The position numbers and the translations under genes were made by a program. A DNA stretch of 26,166 bases from CAYNYF01 sp964401385 (GTDB lineage Bacteria > Planctomycetota > Phycisphaerae > SM23-33). The notes beneath the pieces are model-generated. The model saw only the letters and a list, made by a program, of their open reading frames with translations, had not been told where the DNA came from and ran no database searches. The stretch lies in assembly GCA_964401385.1 (NCBI GenBank), contig CAYNYF010000061.1, positions 1-26,166 of the forward strand, in the 5' to 3' direction. This document shows positions 15,371-22,070 of this stretch, piece after piece. The stretch's first letter is position 1; each line of letters begins with the position of its first letter.

Positions 15371-15400
15371 TTTACACACCCGCGGCGGGCGGCGTAGGAT
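15371..15400 (+). promoter_or_regulatory. possible promoter, six bases before a GTG start
   Basis: TTTACA (15371-15376) and TAGGAT (15395-15400) are 18 nt apart, and the GTG start is at 15407. If real, transcription begins at the start codon. The -10 is a modest match and an AGGA in the same place could instead be a ribosome site. Confidence 0.35.
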
Positions 15401-15406
15401 GGATGC

Positions 15407-16342
15407 GTGGGACGGACCTCCGGACAATCGGCGGCGGCGCGACAGGCGCTGCTGGCGCTGCTGCTGACGGCGGTGCTGGCGGCCGCGGCGGGGGCGGCCT
15501 GGCTGCTGCAAGAGATCGCCCAACGCCGCGTGGACAAAGCCGCCGCTATCCTCAAACAGATCCGCTCAAGCAAACTGTCGCTCTACTGGCCGGACCGCAG
15601 GCAGACGGACTGGTACCTCATCCAGCAGGGCACGACCGTCCTCGGCTGGCGCGCCATCGTCCGCGAAGGCAGCGGCGGCGGCTTCAGGGGCTGGGAGGTC
15701 GAATTCCGTCACAGCCAGTCCGGCGCCGTCGAGCACGAGATATATTCCGCCTGGAAACTGAACGCCGACGCCACGGACGGCAACTACGAAAGCCGCGTCC
15801 AAAGGCCCGGCCAGCCGACCCAGTTGACGCGAATTCGCCTTCAAGAGCCGGCCTCCGAGGCGGATCAAGCCACGGTGGAGGTGATACAGCCAAACTTCGG
15901 GAAGAAGGCGCAGTCGCCGGAGCCGCGCAACTACATCCCCGAGGGCGTGCTGCGGCTGGCCATTCGCCTGGTGGCCGAGGGCGGCGCCGACGCCCAGTTC
16001 AAGATGGTCTTCGACGACATTCCCAACACGCACAAAGTCGTTGAGTTCGGCTCCGTCCGCATCTCACACGAGGGCCGCGGGCGGACCGGCGAGGGCAAGC
16101 CGATCCACCGGGTTCGAGCGCATTATCGCGGCTGGGGAAAGCACTGCTGGGAATACGAGCTGGACGAGAGCGGAAAGGTGATTTCGATCATCGCCGGGAA
16201 CGTCCGCTGGGTGGCCGCCAGCGCAGCCGACATGACCAAGCGGTTCCCCAACGCGCCCGAAACGGTGAGAGGATTTGCTCGGCCTCGCCCCGACGCCCAG
16301 GAGCAAACCCCACGCAGGCGGGGGCTATTTTCCTTCTTCTAG
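15407..16342 (+). CDS. unidentified membrane-anchored protein (311 aa)
   Basis: I do not recognise the family. After a short basic start there is one hydrophobic segment (ALLALLLTAVLAAAAGAAWLL, about 14-34), probably an uncleaved anchor. The rest is a soluble exported domain rich in beta-strand-like sequence, with WYLIQQGTTVLGWRAIV, GWEVEFRHSQSG and VEHEIYSAWKL, then HYRGWGKHCWEYELDESGKV. The repeated pattern of product-like strands recalls proteins that bind sugars or other ligands, but nothing supports a function. GTG at 15407 is the only reasonable start. It is divergent from lnt, and its end overlaps the convergent PEGA gene by 18 bases. Confidence 0.7.
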   Translation: MGRTSGQSAAARQALLALLLTAVLAAAAGAAWLLQEIAQRRVDKAAAILKQIRSSKLSLYWPDRRQTDWYLIQQGTTVLGWRAIVREGSGGGFRGWEVEFRHSQSGAVEHEIYSAWKLNADATDGNYESRVQRPGQPTQLTRIRLQEPASEADQATVEVIQPNFGKKAQSPEPRNYIPEGVLRLAIRLVAEGGADAQFKMVFDDIPNTHKVVEFGSVRISHEGRGRTGEGKPIHRVRAHYRGWGKHCWEYELDESGKVISIIAGNVRWVAASAADMTKRFPNAPETVRGFARPRPDAQEQTPRRRGLFSFF

Positions 16343-16729
16343 ATTCCGCCCGCGAAGCTCTTCGGCACGCCGCTGAAGCTCCTCGTCGGTCGGCTGGGTG
16401 AGCTTATTCAAAGTGAAATGGACCGTGCGGTCGTCGTGGTACGTCCACGGGGCGACGGCGCTGAGCAGGTCCAGCGGGGGAACCTCGTACATCGGCGGGT
16501 TGATGTTGTAGTGGGTCTTGAGCGTCTCGTGGCCCTGGAGGCGGAGGGCGATTTCGTAGTCGCCATACCAAGTGAACGGAACGGTCACCGGCGTCCGCCC
16601 CACCTCGACGCTGGAGACGTACACCAGCGCCCCGACCGGGTCGGAGGCGACCGTGAGCGTTCGCTCCACGCAGCCGCTCAAGGCCAGCGCCAACACGCAT
16701 CCCACCAGCAACTTCGTGCCGACTTTCAT
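16325..16729 (-). CDS. PEGA-domain lipoprotein
   Basis: The 134-residue protein begins with a lipoprotein signal, LALALSGC, with Cys20 as the lipid site. Residues about 22-70 form a PEGA-type beta module: TLTVASDPVGALVYVSSVEV, then GRTPVTVPFTWYGDYEIALR and LQGHETLK. PEGA domains sit on surface or envelope proteins and are thought to bind partners. The tail (KLTQPTDEELQRRAEELRGR) is a charged helix. It has its own promoter, whose -10 lies nine bases before the ATG. The 3' end overlaps the convergent gene at 16325-16342. The protein should be a substrate of the Lnt encoded nearby. Confidence 0.85.
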   Translation of the reverse strand: MKVGTKLLVGCVLALALSGCVERTLTVASDPVGALVYVSSVEVGRTPVTVPFTWYGDYEIALRLQGHETLKTHYNINPPMYEVPPLDLLSAVAPWTYHDDRTVHFTLNKLTQPTDEELQRRAEELRGRNLEEGK

Positions 16730-16738
16730 GGCGAGGGT

Positions 16739-16767
16739 CTTATACCGCCCGGTGCGGCGCCCGACAA
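16739..16767 (-). promoter_or_regulatory. promoter of the PEGA lipoprotein gene, close to its ATG
   Basis: On the minus strand TTGTCG (16762-16767), 17 nt, then TATAAG (16739-16744). The ATG at 16729 is only nine bases beyond the -10, with no Shine-Dalgarno sequence, so a leaderless or nearly leaderless mRNA is predicted. Confidence 0.55.
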
Positions 16768-16793
16768 GAAAAAAAACCCCGCCCGCTTGCAGG

Positions 16794-16822
16794 TTTCGCC
16801 CCCGCCGGGGCCGGCCTATAAT
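16794..16822 (+). promoter_or_regulatory. promoter of the ACT gene, consensus -10 six bases before ATG
   Basis: A perfect TATAAT (16817-16822) lies six bases before the ATG at 16829. The -35 at the right distance, TTTCGC (16794-16799), is poor. The -10 placement sets transcription at or next to the start codon. The divergent PEGA promoter lies just upstream. Confidence 0.55.
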
Positions 16823-16828
16823 GCCGGC

Positions 16829-17290
16829 ATGGTCACATCAGGGGCCCAAGTCCAGCACGGGCATGAGACGCCGTTCATACGTCAATTCAGCGTGTTCCTG
16901 CCCAACCGCGTCGGACAGCTCAGCGAGCTGCTGGACATGCTGGCCGAGGAAGAAGTGCAGGTGGCCGGGATCTGCGTGGTCGACGCCACCGAATGGGCGG
17001 TGGTTAGAATGGTCTTCACCGACGTGGGCAAGGCCCGGGCGATGCTTGCTCGTCACGGCGTCGCCTTCACCGAGGCCGACGCCCTGGCCGTGGTCCTGGA
17101 TGAGCCGGCGGCGTTTCGGCAGGTCTGCAAGATACTGGTCGCGGCCGAATTGAACATCACTTTCGCGTATCCCCTGCTGCTACAGAGAGACGAAAAGCCG
17201 GTGCTGGTCTTCCACGTCGACGACGAGATCATGGCCAGGAAGGTGCTGACCAAGCGCGGCTTCGCCCTGCTGGACCACGAGGAGATGTAG
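16829..17290 (+). CDS. tandem ACT-domain protein
   Basis: The 153-residue protein consists of two ACT-like beta-alpha-beta units. The first (about 16-82) begins FIRQFSVFLPNRVGQLSELL, the usual ACT start where Arg-x-Gly-x-Leu caps the helix. The second (about 85-148) reads FRQVCKILVAAELNITFAYP and ends VLVFHVDDEIMARKVLTKRG. ACT domains bind amino acids and regulate enzymes. Stand-alone tandem copies without a catalytic domain are common in planctomycetes and other bacteria and are of unsettled role. No amino-acid pathway gene is adjacent. ATG at 16829 was chosen because sequence upstream in this frame reads across the promoter and the antisense of the PEGA gene. Confidence 0.85.
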   Translation: MVTSGAQVQHGHETPFIRQFSVFLPNRVGQLSELLDMLAEEEVQVAGICVVDATEWAVVRMVFTDVGKARAMLARHGVAFTEADALAVVLDEPAAFRQVCKILVAAELNITFAYPLLLQRDEKPVLVFHVDDEIMARKVLTKRGFALLDHEEM

Positions 17291-17357
17291 GCCGCCCCGC
17301 CCAGGCCGGACGCGGGGCCGGCGGCAGTCTCGCCAGCGCCTCCGCCGCGCGGGCTTC

Positions 17358-18071
17358 TCAGCCGTCGCCCTTTTCTTCCTCCAGCTTGCCCAAGGCGTCG
17401 GCCAGTGCGTCGACGTCGGCCGACGGGGCCTCGGCCGCGGGCGGCTCATCGGCCTCGCTGGCGGCGTCGTCTTCGCCGGCCTCCCCATCGTTCAACGTGC
17501 CCAGCGCCTCGGCCAGGGCGCTGGCCTCGGCCAGTTCGTCCTTTGAGAGCCGTCGGACGAGCCTGGGCCTGGCGGCCCGCCGGCGCTCGGCGTCGAGGGC
17601 GGGAAACAGCCCGGGAATATCCCGGGCCGGGATGGTCACGTCCTTGGGGGAGTAGTAGATCTTCGTCTTCGGCTTGACTTGGCCCGCGGCGGCCATCTGG
17701 ATAAGCTGATCGTAGGTGAGCGCCACGGCCGGCACGCCGGCGACGATGACGTGCCAGTGTCGCCGGTTCGGCCGGACACGCCTCCTCGGGCCCGACCGGT
17801 CCAGCTCCGCCAGGGCATCGTCGGGGGCCTGCTTCGTCCCGGCCGACGCCCGCGCAAGCTCCGCCGCCGCATCCGGCGGCGTTTCCACGACATCCTCCAG
17901 CACCGCCAGCTCATCGGACGGCGCCGCCACGGCGGGCGCGTCCGGCACGATCGCCTTGGGAAGTCGGCAGACGAAGATTCTCCCGCAGCCGGGGCACTTG
18001 AGCTTCTTGCCCACGCTGCCGGAAGGTACTTCCATGTCCAGCTCGCATTGCTCGCAGCGGATCCGCAGCAT
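17358..18071 (-). CDS. zinc-ribbon and GYF_2-like domain protein
   Basis: The 237-residue protein starts with a zinc ribbon with Cys6, Cys9, Cys26 and Cys29 (CEQC and CPGC), of the kind found at the front of many planctomycete proteins. A low-complexity acidic/Ala segment follows (about 41-100). Residues about 105-158 resemble a GYF_2 domain: HWHVIVAGVPAVALTYDQLI, QMAAAGQVKPKTKIYYSP and IPGLFPALD, which bind proline-rich peptides. The C-terminus (about 170-237) is Ala/Glu/Asp-rich with LAEALG and LADALGKLEE repeats. No membrane segment is seen. GAGAAG lies six bases before the ATG. A binding or adaptor role is likely from the domains, and its partner is unknown. Confidence 0.75.
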   Translation of the reverse strand: MLRIRCEQCELDMEVPSGSVGKKLKCPGCGRIFVCRLPKAIVPDAPAVAAPSDELAVLEDVVETPPDAAAELARASAGTKQAPDDALAELDRSGPRRRVRPNRRHWHVIVAGVPAVALTYDQLIQMAAAGQVKPKTKIYYSPKDVTIPARDIPGLFPALDAERRRAARPRLVRRLSKDELAEASALAEALGTLNDGEAGEDDAASEADEPPAAEAPSADVDALADALGKLEEEKGDG

Positions 18072-18107
18072 CTTGCGCTTCTCGCACCTCCGCGACCCCA
18101 GCCCTTT

Positions 18108-18137
18108 ATTAGACCGAATCCCCCCGGCCCGAGTCAA
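18108..18137 (-). promoter_or_regulatory. promoter of the zinc-ribbon/GYF_2 gene
   Basis: On the minus strand TTGACT (18132-18137) and TCTAAT (18108-18113) are 18 nt apart. Transcription near 18101 leaves a leader of about 30 nt that includes GGAGG and GAGAAG. Confidence 0.5.
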
Positions 18138-18220
18138 TGCGGCCCCATTGATCCTCTCGCCAAAGCATCGGCCGGACGTGAGCATAAAACACGCGGCGGC
18201 GCCGCGCCGCAGGCGCCGGC

Positions 18221-18249
18221 TTGTCAGGGCGCCAGGCGGCGACTATAGT
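18221..18249 (+). promoter_or_regulatory. strong promoter of the FAD oxidoreductase gene, eight bases before ATG
   Basis: TTGTCA (18221-18226) and TATAGT (18244-18249) are 17 nt apart. The ATG follows at 18258 with no Shine-Dalgarno site between. Both boxes are good, so this is the clearest case in the window for a leaderless mRNA. Confidence 0.65.
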
Positions 18250-18257
18250 CATCGCCC

Positions 18258-19409
18258 ATGCCGAAATCGTACGACATCGCGGTGCTCGGGGCGACGCCGG
18301 CCGGGTACGTCGCCGCCATCACGCTGGCCAAGAAAGGCCGCAAGGTGATCGTGCTGTCGGCGCCCGGCTCGGCCACCGAATCGCCCCTGGCCGACTGGAT
18401 TCCCGCCGACGTGGTTAAGGCCTCCGCGGCGCTGGGGTCCGTCCGGTCGTCCGGGATGGAGGCCCCGTTCCGTCAGGTCCAGTTCCACTCGGCGGACCTG
18501 TCGCAGCAGGCGGCGTATCGCTCGCGGGCCACGGCCGGCTACGTTCTGCGGCGGTCCAACCTGCTCTCGGCCTTCGCCAAGGCCGCCCGGCGGGCCGGCG
18601 TGGACCGGGCCGAGCTGACCGGAGCGAGCGCCGTGGAGCTTCAGGAAGGCGCCGTGGCCGTCCGCGCCAAGCGCCCCTGCCAGGCGGCACTGCTGCTGAT
18701 CGCGCAGGATCGCCCGGCCGAGGTGATCGCCCGGCTCGCATTGCCGGCCAGGTCGGTGCCGGTCGGGCAGATCACGGTCTGTGGGCTGGACATCCCCGCC
18801 GGACGGGCCAGGCTCGACAAGGCCCTGCACGTGGTGGCCTGGCCCGGCGGCCGCGAGCGGCTGGGAATGTTCTTCGGCGCCGGGAGCGTCCTTCACGTGC
18901 GAATCCTCTCCATCGCCGCCCCCGCCGCGCCCGGCAGGACGACGGCCCCGGCCAAGCCGGCCTCGGAAGGCCAGCTCGTCGAGGCCATCGGCCGGCTGGT
19001 GGCCAGGCTTCAGGGCGGCGGACTGCTGCCGGCGCGGCTGAGCCTGTCCAGGGCGACCGCGGCCATCTGGCGGCCCCCGGGCGGGGTGGCGCTGGAGCTG
19101 GAGACCCACCTGGCCAAGCGCTCGCTGCTGATCGGCACGGCCGGCGGGTTCGCCTCGGCCATGAGCGGGCAGACGCTGGACGCGTCCATCCGCAGCGCGT
19201 TGGTGGCGGTCGACGTGGTCGACCGGGCGCTGCGGGGCAAGCGGCTCCAGGAGTCCCTCGCCGAGTACAAGCGGAAGTGGCGCAACAAACTGGCCGACCG
19301 CATCCGGGCGCCGGGCACCTCGCTGAAGATGCTGCTGCCGATCGTCTTCGCCAACAAGACGATGGCCAACCGCTTCGCCCGCGCCCTGCTGTACGGGGAG
19401 AGCCTCTGA
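18258..19409 (+). CDS. FAD-dependent oxidoreductase (geranylgeranyl reductase-like)
   Basis: The 383-residue protein opens with a dinucleotide-binding fold, DIAVLGATPAGYVAAITLAK (GATPAG at 11-16 in place of GxGxxG), followed by a basic residue and KVIVLSAPG. The late motif LLIGTAGGFASAMSGQTLDA followed by SIRSALVAVDVVDRAL matches the second FAD contact of the PHBH/geranylgeranyl-reductase class. The middle has alternating strands for the substrate domain. The C-terminal helix region (ESLAEYKRKWRNKLADRI) resembles that of lipid-chain reductases. The substrate cannot be told. Compared with the usual flavoprotein, the first Gly-rich loop is degenerate (Thr and Pro), so loss of FAD binding is possible. 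It is a single-gene unit with its own promoter. Confidence 0.78.
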   Translation: MPKSYDIAVLGATPAGYVAAITLAKKGRKVIVLSAPGSATESPLADWIPADVVKASAALGSVRSSGMEAPFRQVQFHSADLSQQAAYRSRATAGYVLRRSNLLSAFAKAARRAGVDRAELTGASAVELQEGAVAVRAKRPCQAALLLIAQDRPAEVIARLALPARSVPVGQITVCGLDIPAGRARLDKALHVVAWPGGRERLGMFFGAGSVLHVRILSIAAPAAPGRTTAPAKPASEGQLVEAIGRLVARLQGGGLLPARLSLSRATAAIWRPPGGVALELETHLAKRSLLIGTAGGFASAMSGQTLDASIRSALVAVDVVDRALRGKRLQESLAEYKRKWRNKLADRIRAPGTSLKMLLPIVFANKTMANRFARALLYGESL

Positions 19410-19440
19410 GAACGCCGATCCGGCAATGACCGCTAAGCTG

Positions 19441-19494
19441 GTCACGGGAATGTTCGCCCGCCTGCCTAGCGGAGGTGGGCAGGCAGAATGTGAC
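19441..19494. repeat. GC hairpin, possible terminator or REP-type element
   Basis: GCCTGCC (19460-19466) pairs with GGCAGGC (19478-19484) around an 11-nt loop. An outer GTCAC (19441-19445) pairs with GTGAC (19490-19494) across an internal loop. It lies about 30 bases after the oxidoreductase stop and could end its transcript, though no T run follows. Confidence 0.5.
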
Positions 19495-19530
19495 CAAGCG
19501 AGGATGCGTCCGCCCGGCCGGCGTGGGAGA

Positions 19531-19632
19531 CCACGAATTACACTAATTACGGCGAATTTCACGAATGGGCTCTTTTCCCCGCACCAGCTCTGCCTAATTC
19601 GTGCAATTCGTCAGAATTCGCGCAATTCGTGG
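19531..19632. repeat. AT-rich 36-nt inverted repeat (AATTCGTG-type element)
   Basis: The left arm (19531-19566) starts CCACGAATTACAC and ends TTTCACGAAT. The right arm (19597-19632) is its imperfect reverse complement, ending GCAATTCGTGG. By my alignment 29 of 36 positions pair. A 30-nt loop separates them. Within each arm the core AATTCGTG or its complement recurs at roughly 10-base intervals. Dispersed elements built of such units occur between genes in many bacterial genomes. Confidence 0.7.
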
Positions 19633-19697
19633 TTCACTTCTTTGGGACGTGTGGAAATCGCGGGCCGGTCCACTGTTCAAACATGGTTGCCCTCCGC

Positions 19698-20717
19698 TTA
19701 TCCGAGAAGCGCGCGGACGTGGGCGACCACGCCCGCGGCCAGGCCGGTCAGGTCGTAGCCGCCTTCCAGCGTCGAGACGATCCGTCCGCCGGCCGAGGCG
19801 TCGGCAATCTCCATGAGGATCTCCGTCAGGGCGGCAAAGCCGGCGTCGGTGACGACCAGCCGGCCCAGCGGATCGCCCGCCCGGCAGTCGAAGCCGGCCG
19901 AGATGATCACGAGCTGCGGGGAGAACCTCTTCATGGCCGGGACGAGCTGCGTGCGGAAGGCGTCCAGGATTTCCCGGTCGCCCGCCCCGCCCGGCAGCGG
20001 GCAGTTCAGCGTCGTGCCCGCCCCCGGCCCCTGGCCGCTCTGGCCGGGAAGGCCCAGCCCGGTCAGCGCCATGGGGTAATTGCCGTACTCGTGCGTGGAG
20101 AAGTAGAACACCGACGGATCGGCGTAGAAGGCCTCCTGGGTGCCGTTGCCGTGGTGCAGGTCCCAGTCGGCGATGAGCACGCGCTCAACGCCGCGGCTCT
20201 TCTGGGCGTGGCGGCAGGCGACGGCCGCGTTGTTGAAGATGCAGAAGCCCATTCCGGCCGAGGGGGAGGCGTGATGCCCCGGCGGGCGAACCGCGCAGAA
20301 CGCCGAGCGGACCTCGCCGGCGCAGACGGCGTCGACCGCGGCGACGACCCCGCCGGCCGAGAGCAGCGCGATGTCATACGACCGCGGGCAGACGTTCGTG
20401 TCGCCGGTGGAGAGCATCGTCCGCCCGGCCTCGATCTCGCGCCGGGCCAGGGCGACGTAGGACGGCTCGTGGACGAGCTGCAAATCGGCCTCGCTCGCCG
20501 GCGCCGGGGCGATGGGGGTGAGCTTCTCGCGCAGGCCGGCCTCCTCCAGCCCTTTCCAGATCGCCTCCAGCCGTTCCGCCCGCTCCGGATGGCCCATCCC
20601 CGGATCGTGCTCAAGGTACAGCGGGCTCGAGATGAAGCCAACCCCGGGCGGCCCAGGCGGGGCTGGGCGCTGATCCCGTTGAAGGCGCGTGGTCGGAGGC
20701 TTTCCCGTAGCGCTCAC
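19698..20717 (-). CDS. histone deacetylase-superfamily amidohydrolase
   Basis: The 339-residue protein has the full set of HDAC-fold motifs: GHPERAERLEAI, AVRPPGHHA with the catalytic His pair (148, 149), LIADWDLHHGNGTQEAFY with the zinc ligands Asp186 and His188, SAGFD with the third metal Asp, and LEGGYD before the end. Bacterial members deacetylate acetyl-lysine proteins (AcuC-like), acetylpolyamines or other amides. No acetyl-CoA synthetase lies nearby to suggest which. The start is uncertain: GTG at 20717 is preceded at eight bases by a -10-like box, while a TTG at 20753 would add 12 residues inside the promoter. The first 25 residues (Pro/Arg-rich) precede the conserved VGFISSPLYLEHDPG. 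Confidence 0.9.
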   Translation of the reverse strand: MSATGKPPTTRLQRDQRPAPPGPPGVGFISSPLYLEHDPGMGHPERAERLEAIWKGLEEAGLREKLTPIAPAPASEADLQLVHEPSYVALARREIEAGRTMLSTGDTNVCPRSYDIALLSAGGVVAAVDAVCAGEVRSAFCAVRPPGHHASPSAGMGFCIFNNAAVACRHAQKSRGVERVLIADWDLHHGNGTQEAFYADPSVFYFSTHEYGNYPMALTGLGLPGQSGQGPGAGTTLNCPLPGGAGDREILDAFRTQLVPAMKRFSPQLVIISAGFDCRAGDPLGRLVVTDAGFAALTEILMEIADASAGGRIVSTLEGGYDLTGLAAGVVAHVRALLG

Positions 20718-20725
20718 GAGGTGCC

Positions 20726-20753
20726 AAGATACCTGAGCACACGTTTTTCGCAA
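20726..20753 (-). promoter_or_regulatory. possible promoter of the deacetylase-like gene
   Basis: On the minus strand TTGCGA (20748-20753), 16 nt, TATCTT (20726-20731), then eight bases to the GTG at 20717. Both boxes are only fair matches. It fits the start-proximal pattern seen for other genes here. Confidence 0.38.
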
Positions 20754-20826
20754 TTTGTTTTCGGATGCACCTGCGCGAGCCCGAACGAGGTCGGGAGGAT
20801 GTGCGGAAATATGTTAATGCAAACGA

Positions 20827-20855
20827 TTGACAACCACGAGGTCCAGGGCGAGAAT
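20827..20855 (+). promoter_or_regulatory. probable promoter upstream of the PEP-CTERM gene
   Basis: A consensus TTGACA (20827-20832) with GAGAAT (20850-20855) 17 nt on. It would transcribe the small ORF at 20905 and then the PEP-CTERM gene, or give the latter a leader of about 310 nt. Confidence 0.42.
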
Positions 20856-20904
20856 GATGTTAGAGCAATGAGAAAACATTACGGGCTCGGGGAAAGGGCG
20901 GCAC

Positions 20905-21144
20905 GTGGACCTCCGCCAGCGGATTTTGGATTGTCTCCGTGCCATTCGATTTCCAGCTTTCCTTGGTGCCGTTCTCGCGGCATGCGCGACTGTCGGGGCA
21001 GCCGAGAACGTCTTGCCCAATGTGTCGAAGTGCATGTGGTTGTGTGGATGCCCGCCAACTTCCGGCGGGTATGGTGCTAGCGTACTGGGATTCAATGGAG
21101 GACCCGCACTATTGCTTGGCGAAGGTCTACTCGGCCTACGGTGA
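20905..21144 (+). CDS. possible small secreted protein (79 aa)
   Basis: The GTG-started frame encodes a basic start (MDLRQRILDCLRAIRF), a hydrophobic core (PAFLGAVLAACATVGAA) and a plausible signal-peptidase site after GAA-EN. A short Cys-containing middle (KCMWLCGCPPTSGG) and a Gly/Leu-rich end follow. It lies 50 bases downstream of a good -10/-35 pair and 26 bases before the PEP-CTERM start, and GGAAAGGGCGG precedes the GTG. I recognise no family. In GC-rich DNA a random frame of 79 codons is common, so the only support is the signal-like start and position. Confidence 0.3.
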   Translation: MDLRQRILDCLRAIRFPAFLGAVLAACATVGAAENVLPNVSKCMWLCGCPPTSGGYGASVLGFNGGPALLLGEGLLGLR

Positions 21145-21170
21145 TGAGGGAAACGCAAAGGGGAACAGGC

Positions 21171-22070
21171 ATGAGGCGCTCTGCATTTCTTCTGACGATC
21201 CTGAGTTGTTCAATCGTGGCGGCCCAGCCCGCCCTGGAGTGGACGACGGACGACCTCGGCAGCGGCCTGTACGCGCATACGTTCACGATCCTGGGCAACG
21301 ACGCCCAGGACCGGTCGTTCTTCGCCAACATGACCTTCGAGGGCGTCGGCGGGGCCGAGGTCCAGCAGATGAAGGTGATTCTGATACCCGGGCAGGTGGA
21401 GCTGGACGTGGACAGCGACGCCGACGCTCTGATCTACCACGGCCTGGGCACGCCGCCGTATGACATGTACCGCGACAGCTACTTCCTGGAGCCGTTCCCC
21501 TCCAACACGGTGGCACTGACGCAGTCGATCAACTACTACCACATCGAGGCCGGTACGGGCACGGGGAATGCTTATGAGAACGCCGGTTTGGCCTACGTCT
21601 GCGCCGACGGGGACGTGCGCTTTTACGGCTCGATCTCCCGCGGCGGCCTCAACTACGACATCAGCGGCGACACGGCCGGCGGAGAGGGGCTGGGGCTGTG
21701 GTTCACCCACTCCGCCGACGACCCCGACGGCGACGGTACGTTTGACGCAGGCCTGGGCGACGAGATCGATCTGGACGCGGGCGGCTCGGACTACCCCGAC
21801 TTCACGGGATACGTCGTCTGGAAGTACGAGACATTCGTAGGCGCTGGCGGACAGGAACTTCCATACTGGTCGCGGATTCTGTGGGTCCACGACCGGGACT
21901 ACGTTTTCGTCCCGGAGGAGCCGGGCAGGTACAGGGTGACGATCTGGGAACCCCCGCTGGGTGAACCGCTCGACCCCGCCTGGTCGATGGAGATCATGGT
22001 CGTGCCCGAGCCGGCGACGTTGGGGCTTCTCGCGCTGGGAGCGGTCGGCCTGCTTATCCGGCGCAGGTAA
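21171..22070 (+). CDS. PEP-CTERM sorted secreted protein
   Basis: The 299-residue protein has a signal peptide (MRRSAFLLTILSCSIVAAQP) and ends with the PEP-CTERM signal: VPEPATLGLLALGAVGLL and then IRRR, a Pro-Glu-Pro motif, a membrane helix and a basic tail. This tail directs sorting by an exosortase in bacteria that make extracellular polymers. The body has no Cys after the signal and is rich in Gly, Asp and Tyr. Residues about 183-202 (DDPDGDGTFDAGLGDEIDLD) resemble an EF-hand/dockerin-type calcium loop. ATG at 21171 was chosen over one ten codons earlier because AAAGGGGA is correctly placed and it gives a clean signal peptide. The stop directly abuts the convergent ftsY stop. No exosortase gene is in the window. 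Confidence 0.85.
   Translation: MRRSAFLLTILSCSIVAAQPALEWTTDDLGSGLYAHTFTILGNDAQDRSFFANMTFEGVGGAEVQQMKVILIPGQVELDVDSDADALIYHGLGTPPYDMYRDSYFLEPFPSNTVALTQSINYYHIEAGTGTGNAYENAGLAYVCADGDVRFYGSISRGGLNYDISGDTAGGEGLGLWFTHSADDPDGDGTFDAGLGDEIDLDAGGSDYPDFTGYVVWKYETFVGAGGQELPYWSRILWVHDRDYVFVPEEPGRYRVTIWEPPLGEPLDPAWSMEIMVVPEPATLGLLALGAVGLLIRRR

Larger units (their letters stand above)
19410..19697. other. 288-bp convergent intergenic region with two palindromes
   Basis: It lies between the FAD oxidoreductase (plus) and the deacetylase-like gene (minus). No ORF is convincing. It holds a GC-rich hairpin at 19441-19494 and an AT-rich inverted repeat at 19531-19632, both described separately. The AT-rich part stands out strongly against the surrounding GC-rich DNA. 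Confidence 0.6.
20718..21170. other. 453-bp region between divergent genes
   Basis: It separates the deacetylase-like gene from the PEP-CTERM gene. Its left end is the AT-rich promoter area for the minus-strand gene. The middle has a plus-strand promoter (20827-20855). From 20905 it holds a weak 79-codon ORF with a signal-like start. The remainder may be an untranslated leader of the PEP-CTERM gene. Confidence 0.5.

Noticed and set aside
13628..15397. Long plus-strand frame (589 codons) opposite lnt
   Set aside because: It is Gln/Pro/Arg/Gly-rich with no domain, and lnt on the other strand has all catalytic residues.
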